Shown here: positions 15,201 to 27,200 of the stretch, piece after piece | Numbering within the stretch: position 1 is the first letter of the stretch | Layout of the letters: every line of letters starts with the position of its first letter | Source of the DNA: Oxyruncus cristatus | Taxonomy: Eukaryota > Chordata > Aves > Passeriformes > Cotingidae | Assembly: GCA_013399855.1 (NCBI GenBank) | Contig: VXAY01002371.1 | Span: forward strand, 187,953-251,952 | Length of the DNA: 64,000 nt | Direction of reading: 5' to 3' | Program-made: the position numbers and the translations under genes | The notes under the pieces: generated by a model | The model's database searches: none | What the model was told of the DNA's origin: nothing | The model's input: the letters and a program-made list of their open reading frames with translations, nothing else

Positions 15201-18200
15201 ATTTTAATACCTCTTTATATCTTCATTAAACTCAAAGCTTGTATTAATACATTGATTTTGTGTCATATATCCACTTCATTCATGACAAATGTATATCCAT
15301 TTCATTCTGTCTCCACTTGTAGGTTCTGGTTCACCAAACAATTCTGATGATGAACAAAAAATGAATAATTTTATAGAAAAGGGTACAGTATTTTTCTTTT
15401 CTCTAGTCTTGTGTTTTCTTCAGTTCACCTTTTGATACACTTAGATTGATCTTTTTTATTAAAATATTATTTACAGTGAAGACCAAAAGCAGAAAGTTTT
15501 CCAAGATGGTAACCAATGACATAGGTAGGAACTAGAAAAATTCTGCTCTTTCTAATCCAGCGCCTTACTCTATGCAACACTAACCCAGCAGCAAAAAAAA
15601 AAAAAAGAAAAAAAGGCAAAATAACAGTCAAATTTCAATGCATTAAGTTATTAATTTTTCATTCTTTATGCTAAGTGGTAATTTCTGTGGGCTGCTTCTG
15701 TACTAAATACACTGGGCACAATAATTTTTAAAAAATCAGTGGTATTGGTCATTGAAATTCTCTGATTTTACAGTTGCACTTCTGGATTTTTCTGGATGGG
15801 TGAAATTCTAATACATAGTAAGAGTTCAGTCTGTGCAAGTCACAACATTATTCCACTGCTTTTGTGAGAATCTTTGAGAACATGTGGCTGATAAAATTTC
15901 TTTTTTATATGTTGTGTTCATAGCCATATGGTCAGATTTCTATATGACTATGATCAAGAAAGATGTAGTATTGTGGTTTCATTTATTCATCTGGAAGAGG
16001 ACTTGGCTGTATATTTAAGTATATCCCATAACTGTTCCAGACCTCCGTTTACTTTTCTGCATCCAACAGCGACACAATACCCTCCCTACCAGCTCTAGAC
16101 TTTTGTCTTAACAATTTGGCAACAAAATTGCCTTGGGATATGTTGTTTGCAGGTAGATTGAACCCTTTTATGATTGGCATGGAAATAACTCTGCTTCTGA
16201 CAGCTGGGTCATTAAATAAATAAAGGTGAGAGCTGTATGATTTAATTTTGGGAAAGGGACTCTTCTGCCTTAACTGGGACATGGTTACTTTCATTGCAAA
16301 ATCACTTTGTTAATGGTTCATTTTGTTTTCATTTAGCAAATTAGTATATCATTTTAGGATAATCTAATTTTATTTCTTCAGTCAGTTTAGGTTGAAATAA
16401 CTTTAGATAGCAAAACTGTTTGCTAAACTGCTATTTCATAGGTTGGATAGAACCACAGGGTAAGACTAGGGAGGAAGAGATTTATTTTCCTACAGTCTGC
16501 CTTGGATTACTCCGTTTGGCAATTTAACTCTTATCCTAAATCATTAATCTCTTTCACTACAATTCAGTAATTAAGAATAATTTAAAATTCAGTGAGACAA
16601 ATATGAGTATGGTGAAGTGGTCCTTGGAATCTGAGGTACAGAATGAGGAAGAGCAGGAATATCCCCTTTGTACAGTGCTATGTTGAGCCCTTCTTCCAGT
16701 GGTATCAGAAATGGTAGGGAAGATGAGTTCTGAGGCGGTAGAAGCCTGAATATAATTCAAGAAAGCAAATGGCTGTCAATAATGTATTATGTGAATTCAT
16801 TTGTAATTAAAAAAAATTTAGTATCTTTTACATAACCATTGATGTGCTCCCCTGAAGGAAATTTAGGGCAACTAGAACCTAATGTTCAAGTCTTCTAATG
16901 TGTAAAACAACACTTAATCTTGTGCATGTTATATCAATGTCTGTTGAGGTAATGTTTCCCTTTTGTCTCTTCTGAACGTAAGACACTGTCTTGTGCAAAA
17001 CACATGGAAAGTTTGTCTGTGACTTCTTTTTTTCACATCTTTTCAAAGAGTTATGTTAGAGCATTAATAAAATATGCTGATGACAATTCTGTAGAGCTAT
17101 TCACATCTGTTTCAGCTTGAAGCCTTTCAACTGAAAACATTGTGAATGTTTTTCACAGCTAAAGAGAGGAAAACATTTATTTACAAGTAATGCCTTCTTC
17201 ATGCTCTGTTATACTGTGATTTCTGTATCTTGCAGAGTTTATTTGAAGTTTGAAGATAATTATTTATTTTGCATTCTCTTCCTTTTGAGTGGTTTGGTGC
17301 TTTGCACTGAATGTGGATGTTTCACTGCCATGTTTACTATAGCTTATCTGGCATGTTTACTTTATCTCTTTCTGAACTTGCATTCCAAGCTCTTTCACAC
17401 AAATAAAACACCTCTTCTGTGTTAATCGTTGCATGTTTTTGCATCTTGTTGTTTTAAACTGAATTGCCAACCAAATGTGAATGGATAATGAGTTTTGTAA
17501 AATGTGTTTCTGTCATTAACATCACCGTGTTGTATGAAACGAATTGTTTACCATCAGCTGTGTTCTCACAGACAAATTCGATGTGTATAGCACGGTTGTA
17601 GCTCTCTACATTGGCAATCAGTTCAAGTTCCTTCTCTTCTTTGTCAATGTATGAAAGACAACTTGATAAATGTGTTGCAAAATAGAATAAGAATCATTTA
17701 CATTCATAACTTCAGTTGCTGTTAATATCACTCCTGTGTTTGTCACATGGGAACAGGGGGTAAGGGAATGCTGCTAGCAAAGTGTGAAGTAATTTCATTT
17801 CAGTGATAGGGCTGTAAAGTGGTAACGTAACACAGTTAGAAATATGAGACATCATAATTTCTACAGATTTCTATAATTAGTGACAGTACCAAACACGGAT
17901 TCTCTGATTTGTTAGAGGATCAAAACCCACATAAAAGTGAAACAACATTGTTATGGCCATTTCTGGAAAAAGCTTTAATAAAGGTTCCTGCAAAATGTGG
18001 TAGATTTGAAGTCCTTTATAACTGTTCTAGTAGTGTACGTGTCAAATGCTAAAGTAAATTTAAAAACAACTGCAAACATTATTAGTAGACAGAGCTGAGC
18101 AGGGTAGATTTAATTCCAGACTTTTATAATCCCTGCTGCTACTGCTGACATACGGTTTTTCATTTGTTACATTCTAAATGTACACCTAAGTTTTTCAAAC

Positions 18201-21200
18201 ATTGCCAAAATAATTTCCTGTTAGTGCTGTTTTCATGGATTCAAATTTTAAGATGCTCATAATAAGTTCTCATTTGCCCTATTGTCAGACTATGACTGTT
18301 TCTTCCAATGTGTTTTTAATACTTTGATGTAATTTTGCATGTACCCAAGTACATGTTTTCTTACGCTCTCTTGTAAAATAGTTTTATTATTCTCATAGGA
18401 AATTTAGAGATTTCAACATTTGTTATAATAAAAGTATTATATAGGTAATATAAGGTACTTATAAGGTAATATAAGTATTTCACTTCTGTGTAGTTGTCAA
18501 ATACAGAATAACTTGGAACTTAGGTACATCTAACAAAGTCTAAGCTGCTTAGTTATTTCTCATGTAATGTTATATGAAACAGGCTTTATAAACTTTTCTC
18601 TTGGTTGTCAAAACTCCAAGACAGTTGTCTCCTTTATAACCTTCAGAATTTATTTTAAAAGGTGTAGACTGTTTTCTTAAAGAAACTGAGGAGAAATTGC
18701 TGTAGCTTTCAAACTGCTATCCATTGTAAAGTATCAGCTCAGGATAACCCACTGCGCATAAAATGTATATTAGCTTTAAGCCATAGCTTCCTATTGAAAG
18801 TTCAGTCATGTCTCAGCCTTCAGGTTTTCTTCATTGAATTGAAGGTTGCACCTGCCATACTGACATATAACGTGCTATGCCAAGGCAACCTTTCATATTT
18901 TAACACCTGCCCTCCCAAGCCTGACGTGTGAAAAATCTCAAGAACCCTTGGTTTTGAACAGTTCTCTAATATGATACTTAAACATATATAATAACAGAAA
19001 GAATATGGGTGGGCCTGTGTATTACTCAAGGTTTTCTAATTTAAAGGAATATTAAATGTAGGTCTAAACTCAGGCAAAATAGTCACTGATGCCCTGAGCA
19101 GCAGTGTGCCAGGAGAAGCAAAAGAGCTCCCTGATCTGTCTTTGTCTCACACCAGTGGCAGAGGGGTAGTCTTGGCTGTAAATGCTGCAGCAACCACCAC
19201 CCATGAGAGAGGTGTGGAACTCTGGTATGACAGCTACTGCTTGAGGTCAGCCGTGCGTGGCAGGAGCAGTCAGCATCACCTTTGCCCTGTTGTACAGCTG
19301 GAGTGAAAAGCCTAGCACTGAATGCTCTCTCTGTAGATCTCCATCCTATATGTTCCATTTTTCTGATTTTTTTTATATTTTGCTTTGTAGGAGGTCTCTA
19401 GTATATTGCTAGTTTTCATATGAGGTGTAGCAAAACTGAATCTACCAAAAGTATTGTAAACCATAAGCCAGGTGTGAATACAAGCAGATTTTTTTTTTTT
19501 ATACTGAGTAATGATAGTTAAAAGTGGCTTATCTGGCAAAATATTCCTGTATTCTTACTGCACGTTTAGGCAGTTTTTTTCTTTAAACACAAGATGGCAC
19601 CGTTGCTATTGAAATAGGTTCTTATTTCTTATTTACATTTGAATTACTGGGGGGTTTGGCACATTAATACATGTTTTGGGGGTTTTTTTGCTTACTACAG
19701 TAATTCACAATTTCCAGCAATGATATCCTTTTTAGCAATTAATATATCCTCTCATCCTATTTATGAGGCATAGTTCAGCATATGCTGAAAATTGTCTGAC
19801 AAATTTGTTTTATCTTGTCAACCTAGTTCACACAGCTGGCCTTTCACTAAGAAACAAAAAGCTAAAACTGTGAATCGGTACGCAGAATCCAACACACTTG
19901 CCTGTACTTTTATTACCTGCTACATTATCTGTTACCTAGTATCTTCTAGTTTTTATCAGTTTTCTCCAAATTATTAAAATTGTGCCAAATGTTTCTATTT
20001 GAAAAGCCAAAAGTGACTGCTCTGGTCTTCAATGTTAATTAATCATTGCTGGTATTCACACATGGTAAAAGCCGTTAAAAGCCAAAAATATCTCCAGTTA
20101 TTTTCCGTTTACAAACTCAAGGGTTTGTTCAGTATCTCAGCTCTAATGATTTAAATGCCTAACACAGAAAACAAGTCCTATGAGGAATGCCCATCTTGTA
20201 GTTCGCTATTCCAGATGAGAATGACCTCTTTGCAAGGTTCAAGCTGACAGCAAAAAGACGGGCTCCTGGTCACCAGTGATGTTTTTTACCATGGGTTTCT
20301 GTTTGTATGTCTGAACTCTGACCTGAAACATGAGATGATCTTGCTTGGATACAACCCTTGGCAGAAACTCCAGATAAGTTTTGGCCTCAGCACTAAGCTA
20401 CGTATGTGCCAGTGTTAATGCAAGGATGAGGGTAGAAAACATACAGTCAGACTGCCCTTTTTTGTTTCAGCCTGCACTAAAATAAGTGACTAGCATTTCC
20501 ATCTGAGAGTAAGTAATTGCAATTTAATTTGAACATACTTCTAACATTGACACATGAAGGAAATTAGAAGATTATTTCTGGAGTCCTATTCTCAATTTTT
20601 TATAATGTATGACAGGAATAAAACTGTTAAACTATTCAGATGACTAGCATTTGCAATATTGATGAGCATAATTGATGATACAGTGAAGTATTTCACTTTT
20701 TGAAGGAGCGGAAGTAACTTTAAATCACATGCTTTTCTTCAGGGTATGTAGAAAATGGAATGACTTATATTCAAGTGATAATTAGAATGAGTTAACTTCA
20801 TTTTTAACAAAGAAAAGCAGCAAGATTCAGGCTGCTTTATGAGTGGTATCCATTGCAAGGTACTTCTAGAATTATCATGCTATTCTCAACATCTACTTTA
20901 GGAAAAGAAGTATTATCCTTGCAAGACGGTGAATAATTAAGTGATATAGCAAAACTCAAGCATGTGTCTGGGAAATAAATTCAGAGTGTAGTCTTGGTCT
21001 ACTAAGCTACATCAAAATAATTCCTTCTCCAGTAATTGTTGAAAAAAAGATGGAGGAGGGATGTATACTACTAGTTTACTTGGTATGTTTATTCTAGCAG
21101 AATTTTTTAGTATTTAAATGCAGTTAAAATGCACTGCAAGATTTCCCTTCCTATAAAAGGAATTTTTAAGTTAGAGATAAGTTTAAGTGCTGCTTTTCAC

Positions 21201-24200
21201 TCGAACAGTATTATCAAAATTATACTTTTTTTTTTTTAATGATGATGTTGCAAGTGTTTGTATGCTGCTGGTTTTATGACCATTCTTCTAAGGTTGTGGA
21301 TTGCATCTCAAATTACTAGCTTTTTACACATGTGCATTAATGTGTTAGCACCTCCGAGTTCATCTTTTTTCTATTTTAAATGTCTCCGGTTTGATCAGAA
21401 AGTAGTGCATAAGAAAGGGGGATGGTATCTTAATTTTATGTAAACTTAAGTGCACATCTTTGCAATGGCCAAGGGTCTGTATTCTGTTCTCTCACCTGAG
21501 ATAAAACTTGGGGTTGAACCAAAGCCAAATTCATCCAATCTATCAAGTTCTGCCTGAAGCCTGAGGAGAAATCAAGTTCAGCAAAAGTCATAAAATGATG
21601 TATTTAGGAATTTTGCTGTCTTCCGTGTTTTACTTTGCAGCCCTCATTTGTCTAAGTGAGGCTCTGCTTTAGTGGAAATCCATTAAAGTACTGTGATTAA
21701 TGTAATAAACAATTATATAAAATATTGGGAAAGAAGCAAATAAAGGCCAGCAGAATTATGTTTATTCTTTTTTAAAAAAAAGATATACTTCACTTTTCAG
21801 CAAAGATGTCCAGGAAGCTAAGTTTGCCAACTGAGTTAAAGCCTGATTTAGGTAAGTTTACAGAGTTAATTTTATTTTTACTAAAACTGAATGCAAGTAC
21901 ATTAGAGTCCTAAATTATGTAAGCTATCATGACTTTATGTTGCATTTATCTGAAGTATAGAACTAAATTTTTAATTCCACTCTTTTTGGGGACTCTCAGG
22001 CACAAAATGTCTTTGCTGTCTTCTCAAGGTAAGCCTATAATTCCTGTATATGGCTTATCACACTTCTGTCAATTTTTAGGCATCTGTCACTCACTTACCA
22101 GTAGTGCTGTGATAGCAAAAGCATGACAAGCAGACAACATAAGGAAAACTGCTGCCATCTGATACATTTTAAGCTGAAAAATGAAATATCTTAACAGGGC
22201 ATGTTGAGGTCCTCTCAACAAATAGTTGGCCATAGTTTTATAAACTTAAACTGTCTTGTGACCACGCTCTCTAAATTAAAGTAATATACAGCTGTTTGGA
22301 TGGATGACCAGTCTGAGAATTTAATTTTTCTTGAAAAAGCACAGTAACTTTTTATATAGGAAGCAGTTCAGTTTTGAAGTCTGTAGTACTAAAGATCATT
22401 GTGTTACATAAGTAAAACAGTGAGTAGATTATTTTTTAAAATACTTTGACAGCCAGGTTGTAGATCAGATCCAGCTCCCCTGCCTTGTTCTCTAAAGATG
22501 TGATGGGGGACAGCTGTAGACCTACAGCAGTAGATGCAGCTACTTTCTGCCTGCCACAGCTCGCTCCCCGTTCTGCACCAGGACTGCTACCACAAGCCCA
22601 GCAGAAGACAGACCAGGATCAGACTGGCAGCTGCAGCACTGTGTATGTGACAGCTGCTGCTGCTGCTATTGACAAGGAGAAGGTCCATGGCGCTGGAATA
22701 TTCTGAAACTGAGCTGGACCACCCTGATTTACAATTACAACTTGCCCCACCTCAGAGAAATGGAAAGTTGGAAGCAACCCTCAGAGATCCTTTAATCCAT
22801 TGCTATGGCAAGGATACAGATGTTTGACAGTTAAACCTCTGATCTACTCATGGGCCTCCAGAAAAATACCAGAGTTTCAATGTTTTATAGCAATGAGACA
22901 ATTTTTCTGTTTTTTAATCCAACTTCCTTGCTTCCATATGAACTTTTTCTTGTCCTTTCCACAATGAACAGGGGTAACAAGTACGCCCTATCTTTGTTGG
23001 CCATTTTATGCTGTTGAAATCTGTCATATTTCTAATTTCATTTTTGCCAATCTTTTTTTTTTTTTTACAGAATTCAGTTCCTTCTTCTTTAGATTGTGTT
23101 GTCTGAACCTAGGATGGCTTCTTTTAATCTCCTCTGGAACTGGAATTTTTCCTCCTCTTTCTAAACTCAGTGCCCAGAACTAGAGGGATTTAACTGTGGC
23201 CTTTTTTGCACCAAAGAGCAGAAGAATTTGACTTCTCTTTTTGATATGTTTATGTTCTTTATTATGTTTACTAATATTTTAGGGATAATTTTACCATGGA
23301 GTGAATTTTATCATACTTTGCAAGCTGGAACGCATTTGTATTTAAATATTACCCAATTGTAATTCTGCTGTTTTACTGTCAGTTCTTTGGTGGCAATAAT
23401 TACTCTGAAGTATTATTTTTTCTAATGAAGACTGGAGAAAAGTGAATGTTGAAATTTTTTCAGCATTTTCCAATCCTGAAAGAGTTGAAGAATTTTCTAC
23501 ATCACTTAATATTTGCCGTTCTTTCTACTGAAATAATGAAAGGGTTTTTTTGTCACATCACTTCTGGTATACTCCTAAAATAGTCTGTGCCTTCTGAATT
23601 ATAATAGCCTTTGACTGGTTTTAATTTTTCGTGTGTTTAAATATCTGCACTTAGATGCCTCATTTTGTTCTGCATAAAATTCTTCAAGGTTTTTAGGTCT
23701 GTAAATAACTTCCTTAAGCAATTATAATCTTATATTATTTTACTTCTATCCTTTCTCCTAGTGGGATAACTTTTGCATAATATTCTTCAAAGATTGTTGC
23801 CTTGCTTGTTTGGTGTTTTTTGTGGGTTTTTTTTTTTTTTGGCTTATGTGGTTCTATCTACTGGCTGTAGGAGACAGCTGAAATACCTTTCTCCCAAACT
23901 CATTATTCTATCATTTTCTCTCATTTCTTTCCATGGCTTCTTGAAACCTACTCTTCCATGATCTTGTTCTCTCAGATTACTTTTCTGTCTTTGAATCTTT
24001 AACCACCCATTTTCCTTCTTGAATACATAAAAGAAAATCTGAAGTGTGTTTCTATATTTAATCTCCACTTTTGAAAACAGAAGTTATCTTGAACATACCC
24101 TTGACAGCATTATACCACTGCTTTTCAATGTTTTAATCCAGTGATAAAGACACTAGTGCCACTAGGTCCTATTCTTTGGTTTAGTTGCTCAAAAGAGCCT

Positions 24201-27200
24201 CATCTTTCCGTCTTTCTGATGAAGTGATGGGTAATGATTCATCACACTGTTGTTCCATCCTCTTCACCTGGATCTAATCCATTAACAAACCATTGACTTC
24301 TTTCTTGAGTTCAGGATAAATAAGATGCACTAAAACAGTTAAACTGTTTACCCTCAGTTCTCTCTTAGAATGAATTGTCCACTCTCAAAAATGCCCATAT
24401 TATCTGGCAAGTTAATTTTTATTGTTTTTTTTCCTGTCCATTCCAATGCTTTTGGAATTCATATACATGCTCTTCAAATATTCAACCAGCTAGAAGTCAC
24501 AAATGCACATTTCATGTTATGCCTATTGCAGTTACTGTATTATTATATTCAGACTGATTAATCCATGTTAAAGTTGAAAAAAATGCATTAAATTAGTAAA
24601 TATTGAAGCCTGAAAAAAACAAGTATCATAAGAGGTGGTGGTCATTAGAAGAATTATAAAACCAAATAATTGCTTTCATTGTTTTACTCTGGATTTAATT
24701 TTATTTAAATGGATAAACTTACAATGTTAACATCTGAGTGATTGAGTTAATTTCTTTCTATAATCCATGTTTTACATTTGACAGCTAAAATTCAACAGGA
24801 CAAAAATTTTTTTCTATCTTTGTTGGAATGAGACAATTATATCCTGAGAAGATTCACTCTTTGTATGAAGTAGATGTGTTTATTTAGTCACATGAAAGCT
24901 AGTATGTATGCTTTCTAAATGCATGTTAGATGTTCTTTTGTAAAAAGTTTTGCAATAATTTAATGAAATTAACATAGCAATACTTTCAAAAAGTATATGG
25001 TTGAATGTTGCTCTTTAGCTCTTAGTCCTGCTTGAAAGATGGCAAAAATATATACCCTACACAAAGATCCAAATCAAGAACTTGATTTTTTTTAGAAGTC
25101 ATTATATAAATTACATCAAACTTTTACTGGTAAGGGCTGTCTTGTGCTAAAATTGTGCAATTATGAATTAAGAAAGTAAAGCATTAATTTTTGAATGCGC
25201 AAATAAATTCAGTGTATGCAGATATATTAAGTGTCGCCACACCTACAAGACAGCACACGGTTAGAGTGGAGCAGTACATTTATTTGTTTGAGTTTTTGAT
25301 AACATTAAAATTCATTTATTTGCTAAGCAGCAAGCAAAACACCCTGAAAAGCTTTACTGCCTTTACTGGCACTGTGGTACAACGTTCCAAGTGGAAATCT
25401 TCAGCTTTGCATACCAGTGCCTTGTGGCATTTGGCAGCATTTGTTGTTTCTTTTACCAAAAGTTTGGGGATCTGTAAATAGCCTGTTAGATCTCCTCCAT
25501 ACAGTTTCCTAAAGTGCGACAATATTATTATGAGTTAACACAGGTTCCATGTTACCATGCTGTCTGGATATCACTGAAGTTCCTTAAATAAAATACTTGA
25601 ATCTTCATAAAGATTAGTAAACCACGTTCCATGGAAGCCAGTATTTTTTAATCTGGTCAATGAACTAATTGGCAGAGAGGTTTGTAATTCAATTTCTTTT
25701 TAAGGAGTCCTGTCTGATGACTGTTATTCTCTGACCCTAGAAGACAGAAATATGCATAAAAATTGTTCATGATCATTATCTAATGGCAACATCTGCAACA
25801 AAGATTGATTTTCTCAGATGCAGAGTTGAAAACTGGTCCAAAAGGAAATATGACTAAGGAAGAATACAGGGGTAGTAATCAACAGAATGGTAGTTAGTAT
25901 GCAGTTGATGCTAAAGAACACACCAAAAAATTGAATTCTCTTAATGCCTGCATTTTGCCTTTCTTTTTAATTAATGTTGATTTATTTTCAGATGTCAAAG
26001 ACAACTCTTTCAGTCGATCCCGGAGTTCTAGTGTAACTAGCATTGATAAAGAGTCACGCGAGGCAATTTCAGCTCTTCATTTTTGTGAGACTTTCACAAG
26101 AAAGGCTGATACATCACCTTCCCCATGCCTGTGGGTTGGGACCACGCTGGGCACAGTGCTTGTCATTGTACTGAACTTACCCCCAGGAGGAGAGCAAAGA
26201 CTTCTTCAGCCAGTAATTGTTTCTCCTAGTGGTATGTACAAAGCAGACAGGCTAAAATATACTTTGATAAAGTATTGTTGTCCTTCTCCATATTTTCATA
26301 AGAAATTGGGTTTTTTTGTTATGGAGTAATTGAGAAAATATATTCCATTGATCTAACTCCTAAGTTTAACAGTCTAGACTGGTTACTTTATTATCAGTTT
26401 TGAAGTTGGTAAAGTTGAAAATACAATCTCATAAAATATAGAAATACCACTTTAGTGTATACTTGCTCAGAAAATCACGTTTGCAATTGTTAAACAGAGA
26501 TAGCAAAAGAGATGAGTAACATCAAATGCTCAGTTTATCTTTTTTTTTTTTTTTAGTCATGAGGTAAGAACCCTTCAGTTTTCCTGCATCAAAAGAATGG
26601 AATGCAAATTAAGGCTGTATGTTGAACAACTAGCTTGAAATATTAGTGACAAAATATTCCTTTAGATTGCTGTAAAAGGTCTTGTATCTTTTGTGATACA
26701 CAGCTATTGATTTGGTTGTAATTATGTATTAGTGGTTTGTTGGATATGCTGTTAAGGATAGATTTAGCTTTCCTACTACGACTGTCTCATGCAAAACATG
26801 CTGCTCTAGTCCATTTTGCTCACACAGATTGTATCATTTTACAGATTGCAATGCTGTTTGATTGTAATAATGATTAGCAAATGGTGTAGTATCTAGACCA
26901 TATATGTAATTTGTGCCCAAATCAAGTAAAGTATGGGTAGCAGTATTTAGATTTGGCAACATTTGATCATAAAGGCAAGGCTGCAGTCTAGACAGGGTGT
27001 TTCATCAGTGGATCTGCAGCGTAATCCTTTAAAGATATTGCCATGTGTGTAATATTTTTTGTTCTTAGCAAATGTTCATGTTATTACTTACGTGGGAATA
27101 AACTAAGGTAAAAAAAATGTAAAGAAATGTAGTAGCTTAAGATCTGGTCTACAGATACAGTGATTTGAGCAGTACGGAGGGAAAACTTTTTCATTTTGTG

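Larger units (their letters stand above)
15525..21800 (+). other. STXBP5 intron (6,276 bp)
   Basis: Large AT-rich intron. It has an A-rich run at 15593-15614 just after the exon, the unexplained open island at about 17454-17693, a GC-richer patch at about 19083-19310 with chance frames on both strands, and a local duplication of a ggtaatataag unit near 18440-18480. No recognised repeat family. Confidence 0.75.
21852..25991 (+). other. STXBP5 intron (4,140 bp) carrying old CR1 sequence
   Basis: Contains a decayed antisense CR1-type LINE (from about 22750), a short GCT repeat near 22656-22669 and a GTTT/T-rich tract at 23801-23842. The rest is AT-rich unique sequence. Confidence 0.75.

Noticed and set aside
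19083..19358. 91-codon minus-strand and 66-codon plus-strand frames in an intron
   Set aside because: Both strands are open in a GC-richer patch. Composition is Cys/His/Leu-rich without motif spacing, and there is no family resemblance.
26232..26329. Open-frame continuation of exon 9 into the intron
   Set aside because: The donor gtatgt at 26232 joins in frame to the next exon with the expected tomosyn wording; the extension is incidental.
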